Origin: Paenirhizobium selenitireducens ATCC BAA-1503
Lineage (GTDB): Bacteria > Pseudomonadota > Alphaproteobacteria > Rhizobiales > Rhizobiaceae
Assembly: GCF_000518785.1 (NCBI RefSeq)
Contig: NZ_JAEG01000007.1
Coordinates: forward strand, 62,001 to 126,000
Direction: 5' to 3'
Length of the DNA stretch: 64,000 bases
Positions within the stretch are counted from its first letter, which is position 1, and each line of letters starts with the position of its first letter. Positions 36,009 through 45,687 of this stretch are shown here, one piece after another. A program made the translations under genes and the position numbers. The notes under the pieces were generated by a model, which did no database searches, was not told where the DNA came from, and was given only the letters and a program-made list of their open reading frames with translations.

Positions 36009-36716
36009 ATGTCTGTGCCATCGCAGATTGCCGGCATTCTGTTCGACAAGGACGGCACGCTGCTCGATTTCGACGCGAGCTGGGAGCCGGTGAACCGTCA
36101 GGTGTCGCTGGTCGCCGCCGCCGGTGATGCGGAACTGGCCGACCGGCTGCTTGTCGCCTGCGGCATGGACCCGGTTTCGGGCCATATCGTGCCGGACAGC
36201 CTGCTCGCCGCCGGCAATACGCGCGAAATCGCCGAGGGACTGATTGCCGCCGGTGCCCCCTTTGATCCGGAAACGCTCGTTCCCCTGATCGACGATCTCT
36301 TCGCCGGTGCGGCGGAGATGTCGGTGCCGGTGACCGAACTCCAGCCGCTCTTTGCGCGCCTGCGTCAACGGGGCCTCAGGTTAGGCATCGCTTCGAGCGA
36401 CAACGAACGGTCGATCCGCGTGACCGTGCGGCGTTTCGGCATCGACGACTATGTCGACTTCGTCGCCGGCTATGACAGCGGCCACGGCGCCAAGCCGGGT
36501 CCGGGCATGGTGCTGGGTTTCTGCGCCGAGACGGGGCTCGCGCCGCATCAGGTGGCGGTCGTCGGCGACAGCAATCACGACCTGCACATGGGCCACAACG
36601 CCGGCGCCGGCCTCAAGGTCGCGGTCCTGTCGGGCACCGGCTCGCGCCAGTCGCTCGAAGAAGCCTGCGATATCATTCTCAACGACATCACCGAGCTCGA
36701 AGCCGTCCTGGGTTGA
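36009..36716 (+). CDS. HAD phosphatase, phosphoglycolate phosphatase-like
   Basis: 235 residues, start at ATG 36009 after CAGGGGGAG. Motif I is DKDGTLLDF, motif II IASSDNE, motif [14 protein letters not shown]. It has a helical cap and looks like the Gph/PGP group. Substrate may be phosphoglycolate or another small phosphate; not clear from sequence. It stands between waaA and lpxK in the same orientation. A GTCCC/GGGAC hairpin without T run follows at 36724-36738. Confidence 0.85.
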   Translation: MSVPSQIAGILFDKDGTLLDFDASWEPVNRQVSLVAAAGDAELADRLLVACGMDPVSGHIVPDSLLAAGNTREIAEGLIAAGAPFDPETLVPLIDDLFAGAAEMSVPVTELQPLFARLRQRGLRLGIASSDNERSIRVTVRRFGIDDYVDFVAGYDSGHGAKPGPGMVLGFCAETGLAPHQVAVVGDSNHDLHMGHNAGAGLKVAVLSGTGSRQSLEEACDIILNDITELEAVLG

Positions 36717-36828
36717 GCGGTCCGTCCCGCAATGGGACAGCCGACTTGACGAATGCCCGGCTCTTCGGCTCTCTGTTCGTCACGCGAGATTGCGGGGCAG
36801 GACCCGCGGCAATAGGGAAGACTGCTCA

Positions 36829-37866
36829 ATGGTATCGGAAGCGCCGCCGTTCTGGTGGTTGAAGGCCGACTGGCGCGCCTGGAGTCTGGCGCCCTTGTCC
36901 TTCCTCTACGGTAAGGTCGCGGGCTACCGCATGGGCCGCAAGCGGCGCCACGCACCTCCCGTCCCGGTTATCTGCGTCGGCAATTTCACCGTGGGCGGCG
37001 CCGGAAAGACCCCGACCGCGCTGATGATCGCGCGTGCCGCCAAGGCCAAGGGAATGAAGCCCGGCTTCCTCAGCCGTGGTTATGGCGGTTCGCTGGATGT
37101 CACCACGGTGGTCGATCCCGAGCATCATCGCGCCGTCGATGTCGGCGACGAGCCGCTGCTGCTGGCCCGCGAGGCGCTGACCGTCATTTCAAGGCGCCGC
37201 GTCGCCGGTGCCGAGCGCCTGGTCAAGGAGGGCGTGGACCTCATCATCATGGATGACGGCTTCCAGAGTGCCCGCCTCATGGTCGATTTCGCCCTCGTCG
37301 TCGTCGACACCCAGCGCGGCATCGGCAATGGCCACATCGTTCCCGGCGGCCCGGTGCGTGCGCCGATCGCCGTGCAGATGCGCCAGCTCGATGCCATCCT
37401 CAAGGTCGGTGACGGCAACGCCGCCGATCGGCTGGTGCGGCAGGCGGCAAGGGCCGGCAAGCAGGTCCTGGTGGCCACGCTCAGGCCGCGCGGTGATTCA
37501 GGCCTGTCCGGGAGCCGCGTGCTCGCCTTTGCCGGCATCGCCGATCCGGGAAAATTCTACCGCACGCTGGAGACGATCGGCGCGGAGGTCGTCGAGACGC
37601 GCGATTTCCCCGATCACCATCACCTGAGCGACGACGAGATCGATGACCTGATTGCCCATGCCAAAGCCGGCGGCCTGACCCTTGCGACCACCGCCAAGGA
37701 CATGGTTCGGCTGATCGGCGGCCATGGCCGCTCGGAGGAACTGCTCGGCCGAGTCAGCGTCGTCGATGTGGAGATGGCGTTCGATGATCCCCATGCCCCG
37801 GGGCTCGTCATCGATCGGGCCGTGGAGGCCTGTCGGACGCGGCGGCTGAAGAAGTCCGCGCCCTGA
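36829..37866 (+). CDS. lpxK: Tetraacyldisaccharide 4'-kinase
   Basis: 345 residues from ATG 36829. It phosphorylates the 4' position of lipid A on the cytoplasmic side of the inner membrane. The Walker A is [16 protein letters not shown] and the Walker B region is [18 protein letters not shown] follows the P-loop. N-terminal hydrophobic helix for membrane contact. Convergent with the DUF2093 gene, 16 bases away. Confidence 0.95.
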   Translation: MVSEAPPFWWLKADWRAWSLAPLSFLYGKVAGYRMGRKRRHAPPVPVICVGNFTVGGAGKTPTALMIARAAKAKGMKPGFLSRGYGGSLDVTTVVDPEHHRAVDVGDEPLLLAREALTVISRRRVAGAERLVKEGVDLIIMDDGFQSARLMVDFALVVVDTQRGIGNGHIVPGGPVRAPIAVQMRQLDAILKVGDGNAADRLVRQAARAGKQVLVATLRPRGDSGLSGSRVLAFAGIADPGKFYRTLETIGAEVVETRDFPDHHHLSDDEIDDLIAHAKAGGLTLATTAKDMVRLIGGHGRSEELLGRVSVVDVEMAFDDPHAPGLVIDRAVEACRTRRLKKSAP

Positions 37867-37882
37867 AGGGCAATTTGCGCAA

Positions 37883-38110
37883 TCAGCGCTTCTGGTTGGG
37901 AAGGGCGCCGGCGCGCTTTTCGGCTTCCAGCGAGGCCGTGGCGTCGACATAGGGCTCCTGCCGCGCAACGCTCCAGTATTTCAGCTCGTCGATCATGATC
38001 GGCTGGCCGGTGATCGCACAGGTCACGTAGGAGCCAGGCGACAGGATCTGGAAGTCCGCGTCGAGGTAACGGATCTTGGCTTCCCGGCTTCCACCTTCGA
38101 AACGGTTCAT
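37883..38110 (-). CDS. DUF2093 protein
   Basis: 75 residues from the ATG read at 38110 (MNRFEGGSREAKIRYLDADF); a start at 38155 would add an arginine-rich leader. DUF2093 is a short alphaproteobacterial family with the IRYLDADFQILSPGSYVTCA and ITGQPIMIDELKYWSVARQE blocks. Function unknown. It follows mutL on the same strand (75 bases) and may share its transcript. Confidence 0.88.
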   Translation of the reverse strand: MNRFEGGSREAKIRYLDADFQILSPGSYVTCAITGQPIMIDELKYWSVARQEPYVDATASLEAEKRAGALPNQKR

Positions 38111-38185
38111 GCGGCTCGGTCTCCTGCGAGTAACAAAACTGCCATAACGCGCCATCGTCGCGATTTCCAGCCTTTTCAGTGGGTG

Positions 38186-40009
38186 TCAGCTTCGGCCGAA
38201 CAGGCGTTCGATGTCGGAGAGCTTCAATTCGACATAGGTCGGCCGGCCGTGATTGCACTGACCGGAGCCCGGCGTCTCCTCCATCTGGCGCAGCAGCGCG
38301 TTCATTTCCTCGACCCTCAGCTGGCGCCCCGAGCGCACCGATCCGTGGCACGCCATGGTGGCGGCGACATGCTCCAGCTTCGCCGAAAGCCCCTGTGCCG
38401 TGTCCCATTCGGCAATCTCGTCGGCGAGTTCGCGCACCAGTCCCGGAACGTCCATCTCGCCCAGCATGGCCGGTGTCTCGCGAACCGCGATCGCGCCTGG
38501 TCCGAACCGCTCGATGGCAAGCCCCAGCTGCTCCAGCGCCTCCGCATGCACCATCAGGCGGTCGCAGTCCTCCTCGGGCATGTCGACGATCTCCGGGATG
38601 AGCAGGCCCTGCGACGGCAGGCGGCGACCGGAAAGCGCCTTGCGCATCTGCTCGAACACCAGCCGCTCATGGGCGGCATGCTGGTCGACGATGACGAGCC
38701 CATCCCTGGTCTGCGACACGATGTAGTTGGCATGGACCTGCGCGCGGGCCGCCCCGAGCGGGAAGGAGGCTGGCTCCTGCACGGTGGTCTCGCGCGGTGC
38801 GAAGCTTTCGGCGCGGGCGGTCGGCATTTCGGTCTCGCCGAAGGCCGCCTGCGCCGTTTCGGCGAAACCCCTTGCCGAAGCGGCGGGGGCGGCAGGGCTT
38901 TCGAACGGCCGATAGGGCGAGGATTGGAAACTCCAGTTGCCGCCGGGGGCGGGGGAGGGCGTCGGGCGAAAGCCGGGCCGGAAGGCGCGCAGCATGCCGC
39001 CGGCCCCGGTGGTCGAGGCGCGGTCGCCCTCGCGCTTCAGCGCCTCGCGAATGGCCCCGACGATCAGCCCGCGCACCAGGCCCGGATCGCGGAAGCGCAC
39101 ATCCGATTTCGCCGGATGCACGTTGACGTCGACCAGGGCCGGATCGAGCGTCAGCGACAGCACCGCGACCGGGTAGCGCCCTTGCGGCATGGTCTCGGCA
39201 TAGGCGCCGCGGATCGCCGAGAGGATCTGCTTGTCCTGCACCGGGCGGCCGTTGACGAAGGCGTATTGATGGGCGGAGTTGCCGCGATGGAAGGTCGGCA
39301 GGCCGGCAAAGCCGCCGAGATGCACGTCCTCGCGCTCGGCATCCAGCGCGATCGCATTGTCGCGGAAGTCGGTGCCGAGCACCTGGGCGATGCGCGCCAG
39401 ATGGTCGTCGCCGGTCGCCGGCAGTTCCAGCGTCGAGCGGTCGCTGCCCGACAGCACGAAGCGGATCGCCGGGAAGGCGATCGCCATGCGCTTCACCACC
39501 TCGGTGATTGCGGCTGCTTCCGCCTTCTCGGTCTTGAGGAACTTCAGCCGGGCGGGCGTGGCGAAGAACAGGTCGCGCACCTCGACCGTCGTGCCGGGGT
39601 TGGCAGCGGCCGGCCTGACGGGCGAGACCTTTCCGCCGGCCACGACGATCTCCGCTCCTTCCGGGCTGCCGGCCCTTCGGCTGGCAATGCTGAGCTTTGC
39701 GACCGAGCCGATCGACGGCAATGCCTCGCCGCGAAAGCCGAGCGTGCGGATGTCGAACAGCGTGTCGCTGATCTTCGAGGTACAGTGGCGGCGGATGGCC
39801 AGTTCGAGATCTTCCGCTTCCATGCCGGAGCCGTTGTCGGCGACCCGGAGCAAGCTTTTGCCGCCGCCGGCGGTGGCGATCTCGATACGCGTGGCACCCG
39901 CGTCGATGGCGTTCTCGATCAATTCCTTGGCGGCGCTGGCCGGCCGTTCGATGACCTCGCCGGCGGCGATCTGGTTGACGAGCGTTTCGGAGAGCTGCTT
40001 GATGTTCAT
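38186..40009 (-). CDS. mutL: DNA mismatch repair protein MutL
   Basis: 607 residues. The GHKL ATPase N-terminus shows [19 protein letters not shown] and [10 protein letters not shown]. The C-terminal part has the endonuclease motif [12 protein letters not shown], and later ACHGSVRSG and CNHGRP, so it should be a nicking MutL, as expected in a lineage without MutH. It links MutS recognition to strand cleavage. Divergent from the PAS gene, with about 350 bases between coding starts. Confidence 0.95.
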   Translation of the reverse strand: MNIKQLSETLVNQIAAGEVIERPASAAKELIENAIDAGATRIEIATAGGGKSLLRVADNGSGMEAEDLELAIRRHCTSKISDTLFDIRTLGFRGEALPSIGSVAKLSIASRRAGSPEGAEIVVAGGKVSPVRPAAANPGTTVEVRDLFFATPARLKFLKTEKAEAAAITEVVKRMAIAFPAIRFVLSGSDRSTLELPATGDDHLARIAQVLGTDFRDNAIALDAEREDVHLGGFAGLPTFHRGNSAHQYAFVNGRPVQDKQILSAIRGAYAETMPQGRYPVAVLSLTLDPALVDVNVHPAKSDVRFRDPGLVRGLIVGAIREALKREGDRASTTGAGGMLRAFRPGFRPTPSPAPGGNWSFQSSPYRPFESPAAPAASARGFAETAQAAFGETEMPTARAESFAPRETTVQEPASFPLGAARAQVHANYIVSQTRDGLVIVDQHAAHERLVFEQMRKALSGRRLPSQGLLIPEIVDMPEEDCDRLMVHAEALEQLGLAIERFGPGAIAVRETPAMLGEMDVPGLVRELADEIAEWDTAQGLSAKLEHVAATMACHGSVRSGRQLRVEEMNALLRQMEETPGSGQCNHGRPTYVELKLSDIERLFGRS

Positions 40010-40362
40010 CTTTTCATTTTCGTGGATTCGTCGCTCCGAGGGAAGCGGGAAGTGCGCCGGTTGCGCGAATGCGGTACAACTTGCACTGGATATTAAGCTC
40101 GCCTTAAGCTTAGCCCGATAGTTTCATCGCAGACTTGAAATGTTTTCCCGGCAAAGCTGGCCTGCCAGCAGGGGGAAAGACGGTGCCGAAGCGTCTTTCA
40201 TTCCGCCCCTTTCGTCGAATCAAGGTTTTTCCTTCGGCATGTCCAGTTGCGTTGAGAAATACGAGTGATTTTCGGCTGGTCGCCTAACGCCCAGTGTTTC
40301 AAGACGCCAGCGTGAACGAGTGTGCACCAGTCCCCGGTGGACAGGCTGAAGAGGAATGGCGG

Positions 40363-42024
40363 ATGGTCAGCGAGGTATCGGATGCAACGATGCAGACGAC
40401 CATGCTTGACGCCGTCTCCGAAGTGCTGTCGGTGGCATTCTTCGTCTACGACCGCAACGACGAGTTGATCTATGCCAGCCGTCTGATCCGCAACTATTTT
40501 CCCGTCCCTCCCCAGTTCCTGACGCCCGGCACGCGATTGCGCGACTATCTGGGCGCGCTCTACGACACCGGTTGGCGCGGGGTCGCAACGGGCGGCAGCG
40601 GCGACACGGCCCAGAGCCGGGAAGAGTGGATCGCCGAGCATATCTCCGCCCATTGGCGCGAACGTTCCGAAGTGCAGCAATGCGACGGGCAGAACCGCTG
40701 GACCCGGCTGAACAAGCGCCGGCTTCCCTCCGGTCACGGCATCTGCGTCATTACCGACATCACCGACCAGAAGAAGCGCGAGGAGCAGTGGCGCGCCGAC
40801 ATGGAGCGCGTGCAACTGACCGAGGAGATCCTCGACAACCTGCCGCAGCCGGTCTTCGTCCAGGACCGCAATCTCGGCATGGTGGCGGTCAACAAGGCCT
40901 TTTGCAGTTTCATGGACATTCCGCCCGAAAGCGTTCTGGGCGGCGCGCTTGCCAGCGCTTTCCCAGACGAGATTGCCGGGCAACTGATGGGCGTCACTCG
41001 CCACGTGCTGGAGACAGGCACCTCATCGGCCATGGCGGTGGAGCTTCCGGCCGCTCCCACCGGTTCCCGTCGGGTCGTCCTTCGGAGCCAGCGGGTCGGC
41101 AAGCCGGGCCGCTATTTCATCGTCACCAGTTTTGCCGATGCCGTGGGCTCGGCATCCGAAGGCGCCGCCATCGCCACATCAGCGTCCGCGGACTACACGC
41201 CGCTGCTGCGGAACAAGGATTTGGCCCGGGCCGAGACCCATGCCCCTGCAGTCCATCAGGGGCGCAAGACGCTGCTTGTCACCTCCGATACGGATTTCGA
41301 GGCCAAGAGCCTGAAGACGCTGCAGAAACTCGGTCTCGACGCCTGCTGCGTGCGCGATGCCGTTGAGCAGGAAGCTTTCCTGAGCGTCGCCCGCTCGGTC
41401 GGTGTCGTGATCGACCTGATCGTGGTCGACACCGAAATGGACGTCAAATGCCTGGAAGTGGCCGATGACTACGACATCGGCACCATCACGCTCGACGGAT
41501 TCCAGCTCGATACCGAGCTTGCCTTCCTGGTCATGGAGAAGCTGGCCGATTACGAACCGCCGGTAACACCGGACGACTGGGAGATCAGTACCGGGGAGGC
41601 GGAGCCGCGTGCCAAGCCCCCGCGTGCCGTAGCGCCGTTGGTGCTGGTCGCCGAGGACAATGACATCAACCAGATCGTCTTCTCGCAGATCCTGGAAGGT
41701 CTGGGCTACGGCTACCGCATCGCTGCGGACGGCGAGGCGATCGTGCGGCTATGCCGGGAGCTTCGGCCCGACATCGTCCTGATGGACGTCACGCTCCCCC
41801 TTCTCAACGGTTTCGAGGCGTGCCGTCGCATTCGCGAAGAGGAACGCGGCACGGGACGGAATACGCCGGTGGTCGGCGTGCTGGTCCAGGCTTTCGAGCG
41901 CGATCGTGACGAGTGCTTTGCCGCCGGGATGAACGATGTGATCCTGAAACCCCTGAGCCCGGACGCCATCGAGGCCGTTCTGGAGCGTGTAGCGCCGCAG
42001 CTGAAGGGCGTTTCGGCTGGCTGA
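40363..42024 (+). CDS. PAS-receiver signalling protein without kinase domain
   Basis: 553 residues from ATG 40363, preceded by GAGGA; the frame is open from a GTG at 40294. Order: PAS domain around residues 15-125, a second PAS at about 140-260 (LDNLPQPVFVQDRNLGMVAV), a degenerate receiver-like segment at about 300-400, and a full C-terminal receiver (LVLVAEDNDINQIVFSQILE, phosphoacceptor Asp in VLMDVTLP, Lys in ILKP). The receiver's conserved switch Thr is replaced (GVLVQA). No HisKA or HATPase is present. It precedes a GGDEF-EAL gene and may feed a c-di-GMP circuit. Confidence 0.82.
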   Translation: MVSEVSDATMQTTMLDAVSEVLSVAFFVYDRNDELIYASRLIRNYFPVPPQFLTPGTRLRDYLGALYDTGWRGVATGGSGDTAQSREEWIAEHISAHWRERSEVQQCDGQNRWTRLNKRRLPSGHGICVITDITDQKKREEQWRADMERVQLTEEILDNLPQPVFVQDRNLGMVAVNKAFCSFMDIPPESVLGGALASAFPDEIAGQLMGVTRHVLETGTSSAMAVELPAAPTGSRRVVLRSQRVGKPGRYFIVTSFADAVGSASEGAAIATSASADYTPLLRNKDLARAETHAPAVHQGRKTLLVTSDTDFEAKSLKTLQKLGLDACCVRDAVEQEAFLSVARSVGVVIDLIVVDTEMDVKCLEVADDYDIGTITLDGFQLDTELAFLVMEKLADYEPPVTPDDWEISTGEAEPRAKPPRAVAPLVLVAEDNDINQIVFSQILEGLGYGYRIAADGEAIVRLCRELRPDIVLMDVTLPLLNGFEACRRIREEERGTGRNTPVVGVLVQAFERDRDECFAAGMNDVILKPLSPDAIEAVLERVAPQLKGVSAG

Positions 42025-42149
42025 AGGTCCTGTCAACCCCCTAAATAACGGGTTACAATCCATAGCCAACGCTCAGAAATTTCTATTATTTTTTAATGTT
42101 TGGATCTCATCCTGTAGGCCTGTGAGAGGATTCTATCCAGGATGCGCCG

Positions 42150-43511
42150 ATGGGCTCTGCCGGAACCACATTGCCTCAGGTAAGCCAGAACGAGCTTCAG
42201 GCGATGGCCTATACCGACCAGTTGACCGGCCTCGGCAACCGGTACCGGCTGCGCGACAAGGTGCGGCTGCTGGCGGGCGAGCGGGCCGCGGATCCGGCAC
42301 CCTTCACCGTGGGCATCGTCAATCTCGATGGATTCAAGCCGATCAACGACCTTTTCGGTTCGGTTGCCGGTGACGAAATACTCTGCCAGGTCGCGCATCG
42401 GCTGAAGGCCTGCGTGCCCGACGGCGCCACCGTCACGCGCCACGACGGCGACGAATTCGCCATCATCCTGCCGCTGGTTTTCGAACGGCTCGGCGCCGAG
42501 CGCACCGGGCAGATGATCAAGGACGTGCTATCGGCGCCCTATGACCTCGGCGATCGCAACGTGCGCCTGTCCGCCTCGCTTGGCTTTGCCGTCTATCCCT
42601 TTGCCGGTGCCGATTTCGAGGAGCTGATGAAAAGCGCAGAGACCGCGCTCTACCGCTCCAAGCGTCGCGGCCGTGGCCAGATCACCGTCTACTCGCGGGA
42701 GATCGCGCAGGAGATGAAGCGCGCCACGCAGCTTGAGCAGGCGCTGCGCCACGCCATCATCACCGACAATGTCGATGTGCACTTCCAGCCGATCGTCTCG
42801 CTCGCCGACAACCGCGTCGTCGGCTTCGAGGCTCTGGCCCGCTGGAACGACCCCGATCTCGGCTTCGTCTCGCCGGCGATCTTCGTGCCGCTGGCCGAGG
42901 AGCGCGGTTTCATCGACATGCTGTCGGAAACCCTGCTGCGCAAGGCGGCGGAAGCGACGCTCGCCTGGCCGCACGAACTTTTCCTGTCGTTCAATCTGTC
43001 CTCGGCCCAGCTGATGGACCCGCGCACGACCTTCAACACGCTGTCGATCCTGTCGGCGGTCGGCTTCGATCCGCGCCGCCTCGAGCTCGAGATCACCGAG
43101 ACCGCGGTCATGACTTCGGCCGACACGGCGCGCCGGATCATCGGCGAGCTGCGTGAGGCGGGTATCCGCATTTCGCTCGACGACTTCGGCACGGGCCAGT
43201 CCAGTCTCGGTCGCCTGCGCGACTTCACCTTCGACAAGGTAAAGATTGACCGTGCCTTCGTCTCCGCCATCACCACCGACCGCACCTCCGAGCACATCAT
43301 CAAGGCGATCGTTACGATGTGCGAAGGGCTGGATCTCGAAGTGGTGGCCGAGGGTATCGAGACGGCTTCCGAGGCCGAAAAACTCCGTCGCCTCGGCTGC
43401 GGCATGGGGCAGGGCTACTATTTCGGCAAGCCTGCCGATGCGGCAGCCACGCTGCGTTATCTCGACGAACATCATCATGAGTTCGCCCTGGTTGAACGGG
43501 CTATCGCCTGA
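42150..43511 (+). CDS. GGDEF-EAL protein, probable phosphodiesterase
   Basis: 453 residues. The GGDEF domain has DGDEF (RHDGDEFAII) rather than GGDEF and should have reduced or no cyclase activity. The EAL domain is intact: FEALARW, DDFGTGQSSLGRL (Gln where Tyr is usual), FDKVKIDRAF and EVVAEGIET. It probably cleaves c-di-GMP, with the GGDEF half as a GTP-sensing regulator. No membrane segment or sensory domain, so it may be driven by the upstream PAS-receiver protein. A 16-bp palindrome overlaps its stop codon. Confidence 0.9.
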   Translation: MGSAGTTLPQVSQNELQAMAYTDQLTGLGNRYRLRDKVRLLAGERAADPAPFTVGIVNLDGFKPINDLFGSVAGDEILCQVAHRLKACVPDGATVTRHDGDEFAIILPLVFERLGAERTGQMIKDVLSAPYDLGDRNVRLSASLGFAVYPFAGADFEELMKSAETALYRSKRRGRGQITVYSREIAQEMKRATQLEQALRHAIITDNVDVHFQPIVSLADNRVVGFEALARWNDPDLGFVSPAIFVPLAEERGFIDMLSETLLRKAAEATLAWPHELFLSFNLSSAQLMDPRTTFNTLSILSAVGFDPRRLELEITETAVMTSADTARRIIGELREAGIRISLDDFGTGQSSLGRLRDFTFDKVKIDRAFVSAITTDRTSEHIIKAIVTMCEGLDLEVVAEGIETASEAEKLRRLGCGMGQGYYFGKPADAAATLRYLDEHHHEFALVERAIA

Positions 43512-43550
43512 AACGTTTCAGGTCGGTTCACCACCATAAACAACGCAAGA

Positions 43551-43574
43551 AGGGCGATGCCGAAGCATCGCCCT
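43551..43574. terminator. Bidirectional terminator between convergent genes
   Basis: Perfect 10-bp stem AGGGCGATGC / GCATCGCCCT with a CGAA tetraloop, between the GGDEF-EAL gene and the PRC-barrel gene. Read on the minus strand it is followed by TTCTTG. Confidence 0.75.
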
Positions 43575-43604
43575 CGATGGTTTAAACACGTCCCGCGTTC
43601 CGGG

Positions 43605-44180
43605 TTACTTGGTAACCGTCGACGAGGTGGTGGTGTTGTCGGTCGGCACCATGGTCGAGCTCGCATCGGCCCGGGCGTCCAGCTTCTTGAACTCCGGAGC
43701 GGCCTTCAGCGTTTCGGCCGTTTCCATGGTCGTCAGGCGGAGTTCGTCCGCATCGTCGGCATCACGGGTCACGGTGATCTTGCTCATCGGAACCGCGACA
43801 TCCTTTTCGCCGATGCCGAGGAAACCGCCGACACCGATCACGGCAGCGACGATGCCGCCCTTTTCTTCGATGATCAGGTCGTTGATCTCGCCGATCGAGT
43901 CATCGCCCGAGGTGTAGACCGACTGGCCGATGAAGTTGTTGGCGCTGATCTGGCTTGCGCTCTGCTCGGTCAGATAAGTGTCGGTCGTGGCAGCCATGGT
44001 CGAATTGGTGGCAGCCGGCGCGGTGTCGGTCATCGGAGCGACGGCCGGAGCTTCGGTGCCCGTGGCTGGAGCCTGGGTACCCGCGGCAGGAGCGGTCGCA
44101 TCCTGTGCATGGGCAAACGGTGCGATTGCGGTGGAGCCGAGCAGCACAGCGGCGGCGAAAGCGTTGAGGGTCTTCTTCAT
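43605..44180 (-). CDS. Secreted PRC-barrel protein
   Basis: 191 residues with a signal peptide (MKKTLNAFAAAVLLGSTAIA) and an alanine/proline/threonine-rich linker, then a PRC-barrel (NFIGQSVYTSGDDSIGEIND and IGVGGFLGIGEKDVAVPMSK). PRC-barrel proteins in rhizobia are periplasmic and of unknown function, sometimes near stress genes. A threonine/serine-rich tail ends the protein. Ends facing the GGDEF-EAL gene. Confidence 0.88.
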   Translation of the reverse strand: MKKTLNAFAAAVLLGSTAIAPFAHAQDATAPAAGTQAPATGTEAPAVAPMTDTAPAATNSTMAATTDTYLTEQSASQISANNFIGQSVYTSGDDSIGEINDLIIEEKGGIVAAVIGVGGFLGIGEKDVAVPMSKITVTRDADDADELRLTTMETAETLKAAPEFKKLDARADASSTMVPTDNTTTSSTVTK

Positions 44181-44401
44181 GGTGGACCTACCTTTCCTCG
44201 AGATGGTCTTGCGAAAGACGCGGTCGGCTTGGCCCGTCTTGGATTGGGCGGAGCCGATCGCGTCGGTTCGAGAGGAAAATGCATGTCGCCGCTATTCGTT
44301 CCCGTGGCCTTGTCGGGTAAATTTTTTCCTTTGCAGGGAACAATTTTGCGTTTGGTGGTCCTATGGCGGCATTGGCCGGCTGTTGGCGCCGGCCCATTCC
44401 G

Positions 44402-45289
44402 TCAGAGTTTGAAGGCCGGTTCGATGCGGCCTTCGACCGCCACGCCGAGTTCGAAGGTGGCGCCAGCCAAGGGATCCGCAGCCCGTCCGGCGGCATCGAG
44501 CCCCTCCCAGCAGGACGTCACCATCAGCCGGTCGGCATCGCGTCCGAAGAACGCGGGGCAGGTCACGCGCTGTGCCGGCATGTCGTAGCGGGCAAGGTGG
44601 CGACCCTGCGCATCATATCGATCCACCCCGCCGCCGCCCCAGCGTGCATTCCAGATGTCGCCCTTGGCGTCGCAGACCGAGCCGTCGAAATCCCCCGGCC
44701 GGTCACGCCCGTCGACGAGGACGCTGGCCGCACCGGTCGGAAGGCCCGTCGCAGGGTCCAGCGGTACGCGCATCAGCGTGTTGACCCTGGAATCGACGAA
44801 GTAGCCGGTGGCACCGTCAGGCGAGAAGCAGATGGCGTTGGGAATGCTGACCTTGTCGAACAGCGTCGTTACCGTCTTGCCGGCCACATGGTAGATCGCG
44901 CCGGCGCCGGTTGCCGCCGTCTTGCCCATCGTGCCGATCCACAGCGCGCCGCAAGGATGCACCCGACCGTCATTGGAGCGGTTGCCGCGGCTCTCCGGCT
45001 CCAGTTCGCAATGGTGGCTGAGGTCGCCCGAGGCGAGGTCGCGCAGGAACAGGCCCTGGTCGGAAGCGATGAGGTGGCGACTGCCGTCGATGCGTGCGAT
45101 CACGCTGCCCAGGAACGGCAGCGCATGGGCGCTCGTTGCCCCGGACGCGAGGTCGAGCCGACGCAGGCTCCGGCCGAGAATGTCGAACCACCAGAGGCAA
45201 TCGAGGTCGGGATCGTAGACAGGCCCCTCCCCGAGTTCCAGCCGGGTTTCATCGAGGATCGATCCAGCAAACGAATGGTGTGACGGCAT
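44402..45289 (-). CDS. SMP-30/gluconolactonase-family lactonase
   Basis: 295 residues. A six-bladed beta-propeller of the SMP-30/LRE type: the metal-binding Glu in LGEGPVYDPDLDCLWWFD, then SNDGRVHPCGALWIGT and PNAICFSPDGATGYFVDS with an Asn/Asp pair that binds calcium or zinc. Such enzymes hydrolyse sugar lactones, for example in L-arabinose or galactose catabolism. No sugar transporter is adjacent, so the substrate is undetermined. It is divergent from the LuxR-type gene. Confidence 0.88.
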   Translation of the reverse strand: MPSHHSFAGSILDETRLELGEGPVYDPDLDCLWWFDILGRSLRRLDLASGATSAHALPFLGSVIARIDGSRHLIASDQGLFLRDLASGDLSHHCELEPESRGNRSNDGRVHPCGALWIGTMGKTAATGAGAIYHVAGKTVTTLFDKVSIPNAICFSPDGATGYFVDSRVNTLMRVPLDPATGLPTGAASVLVDGRDRPGDFDGSVCDAKGDIWNARWGGGGVDRYDAQGRHLARYDMPAQRVTCPAFFGRDADRLMVTSCWEGLDAAGRAADPLAGATFELGVAVEGRIEPAFKL

Positions 45290-45687
45290 GTGGTCTCCTT
45301 CCCGTTGATCTTGCCCCGGGGCAAGCCGGCATCCGCCCCCTTGTTGACAGGGGTTTACCGTAAAATAAAGTTAGTTGCTGGACTGCACCATGTTTCTGCG
45401 GCTATGGTCCGAAGCGTCGGCAGGCTGGATTCGCGGGCGATCCGGCATGTTGGTCTACCGCAATCGATATGACTCTTCCATTGTGTGTCAACAAAGTTTG
45501 GTCGCGACGTTTCACGCGACATGCGGAAGAGTTGTCTGACGATTGTCATTTGTGGTTCGATTGTGTTTCAGGGGGAAGCGGCCCAGCGGCGACGGACACG
45601 CCTTCGATTGAAGTCGAGGTCCTGGCCTGCTGTCGGTAGAATTTGCCGCTTGTCGATTCTGGGGCTTTGCGAAGAAAAAACTATACG
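45290..45687. other. Non-coding divergent region before the LuxR-type gene
   Basis: 398 bases without a gene, holding the outward promoters of the lactonase and LuxR-type genes. No motif is strong enough to call; the stretch at 45360-45560 is somewhat AT-richer than average. Confidence 0.5.

Noticed and set aside
38183..40096. 637-residue open frame on the plus strand
   Set aside because: Mirror of mutL, no protein motifs of its own.
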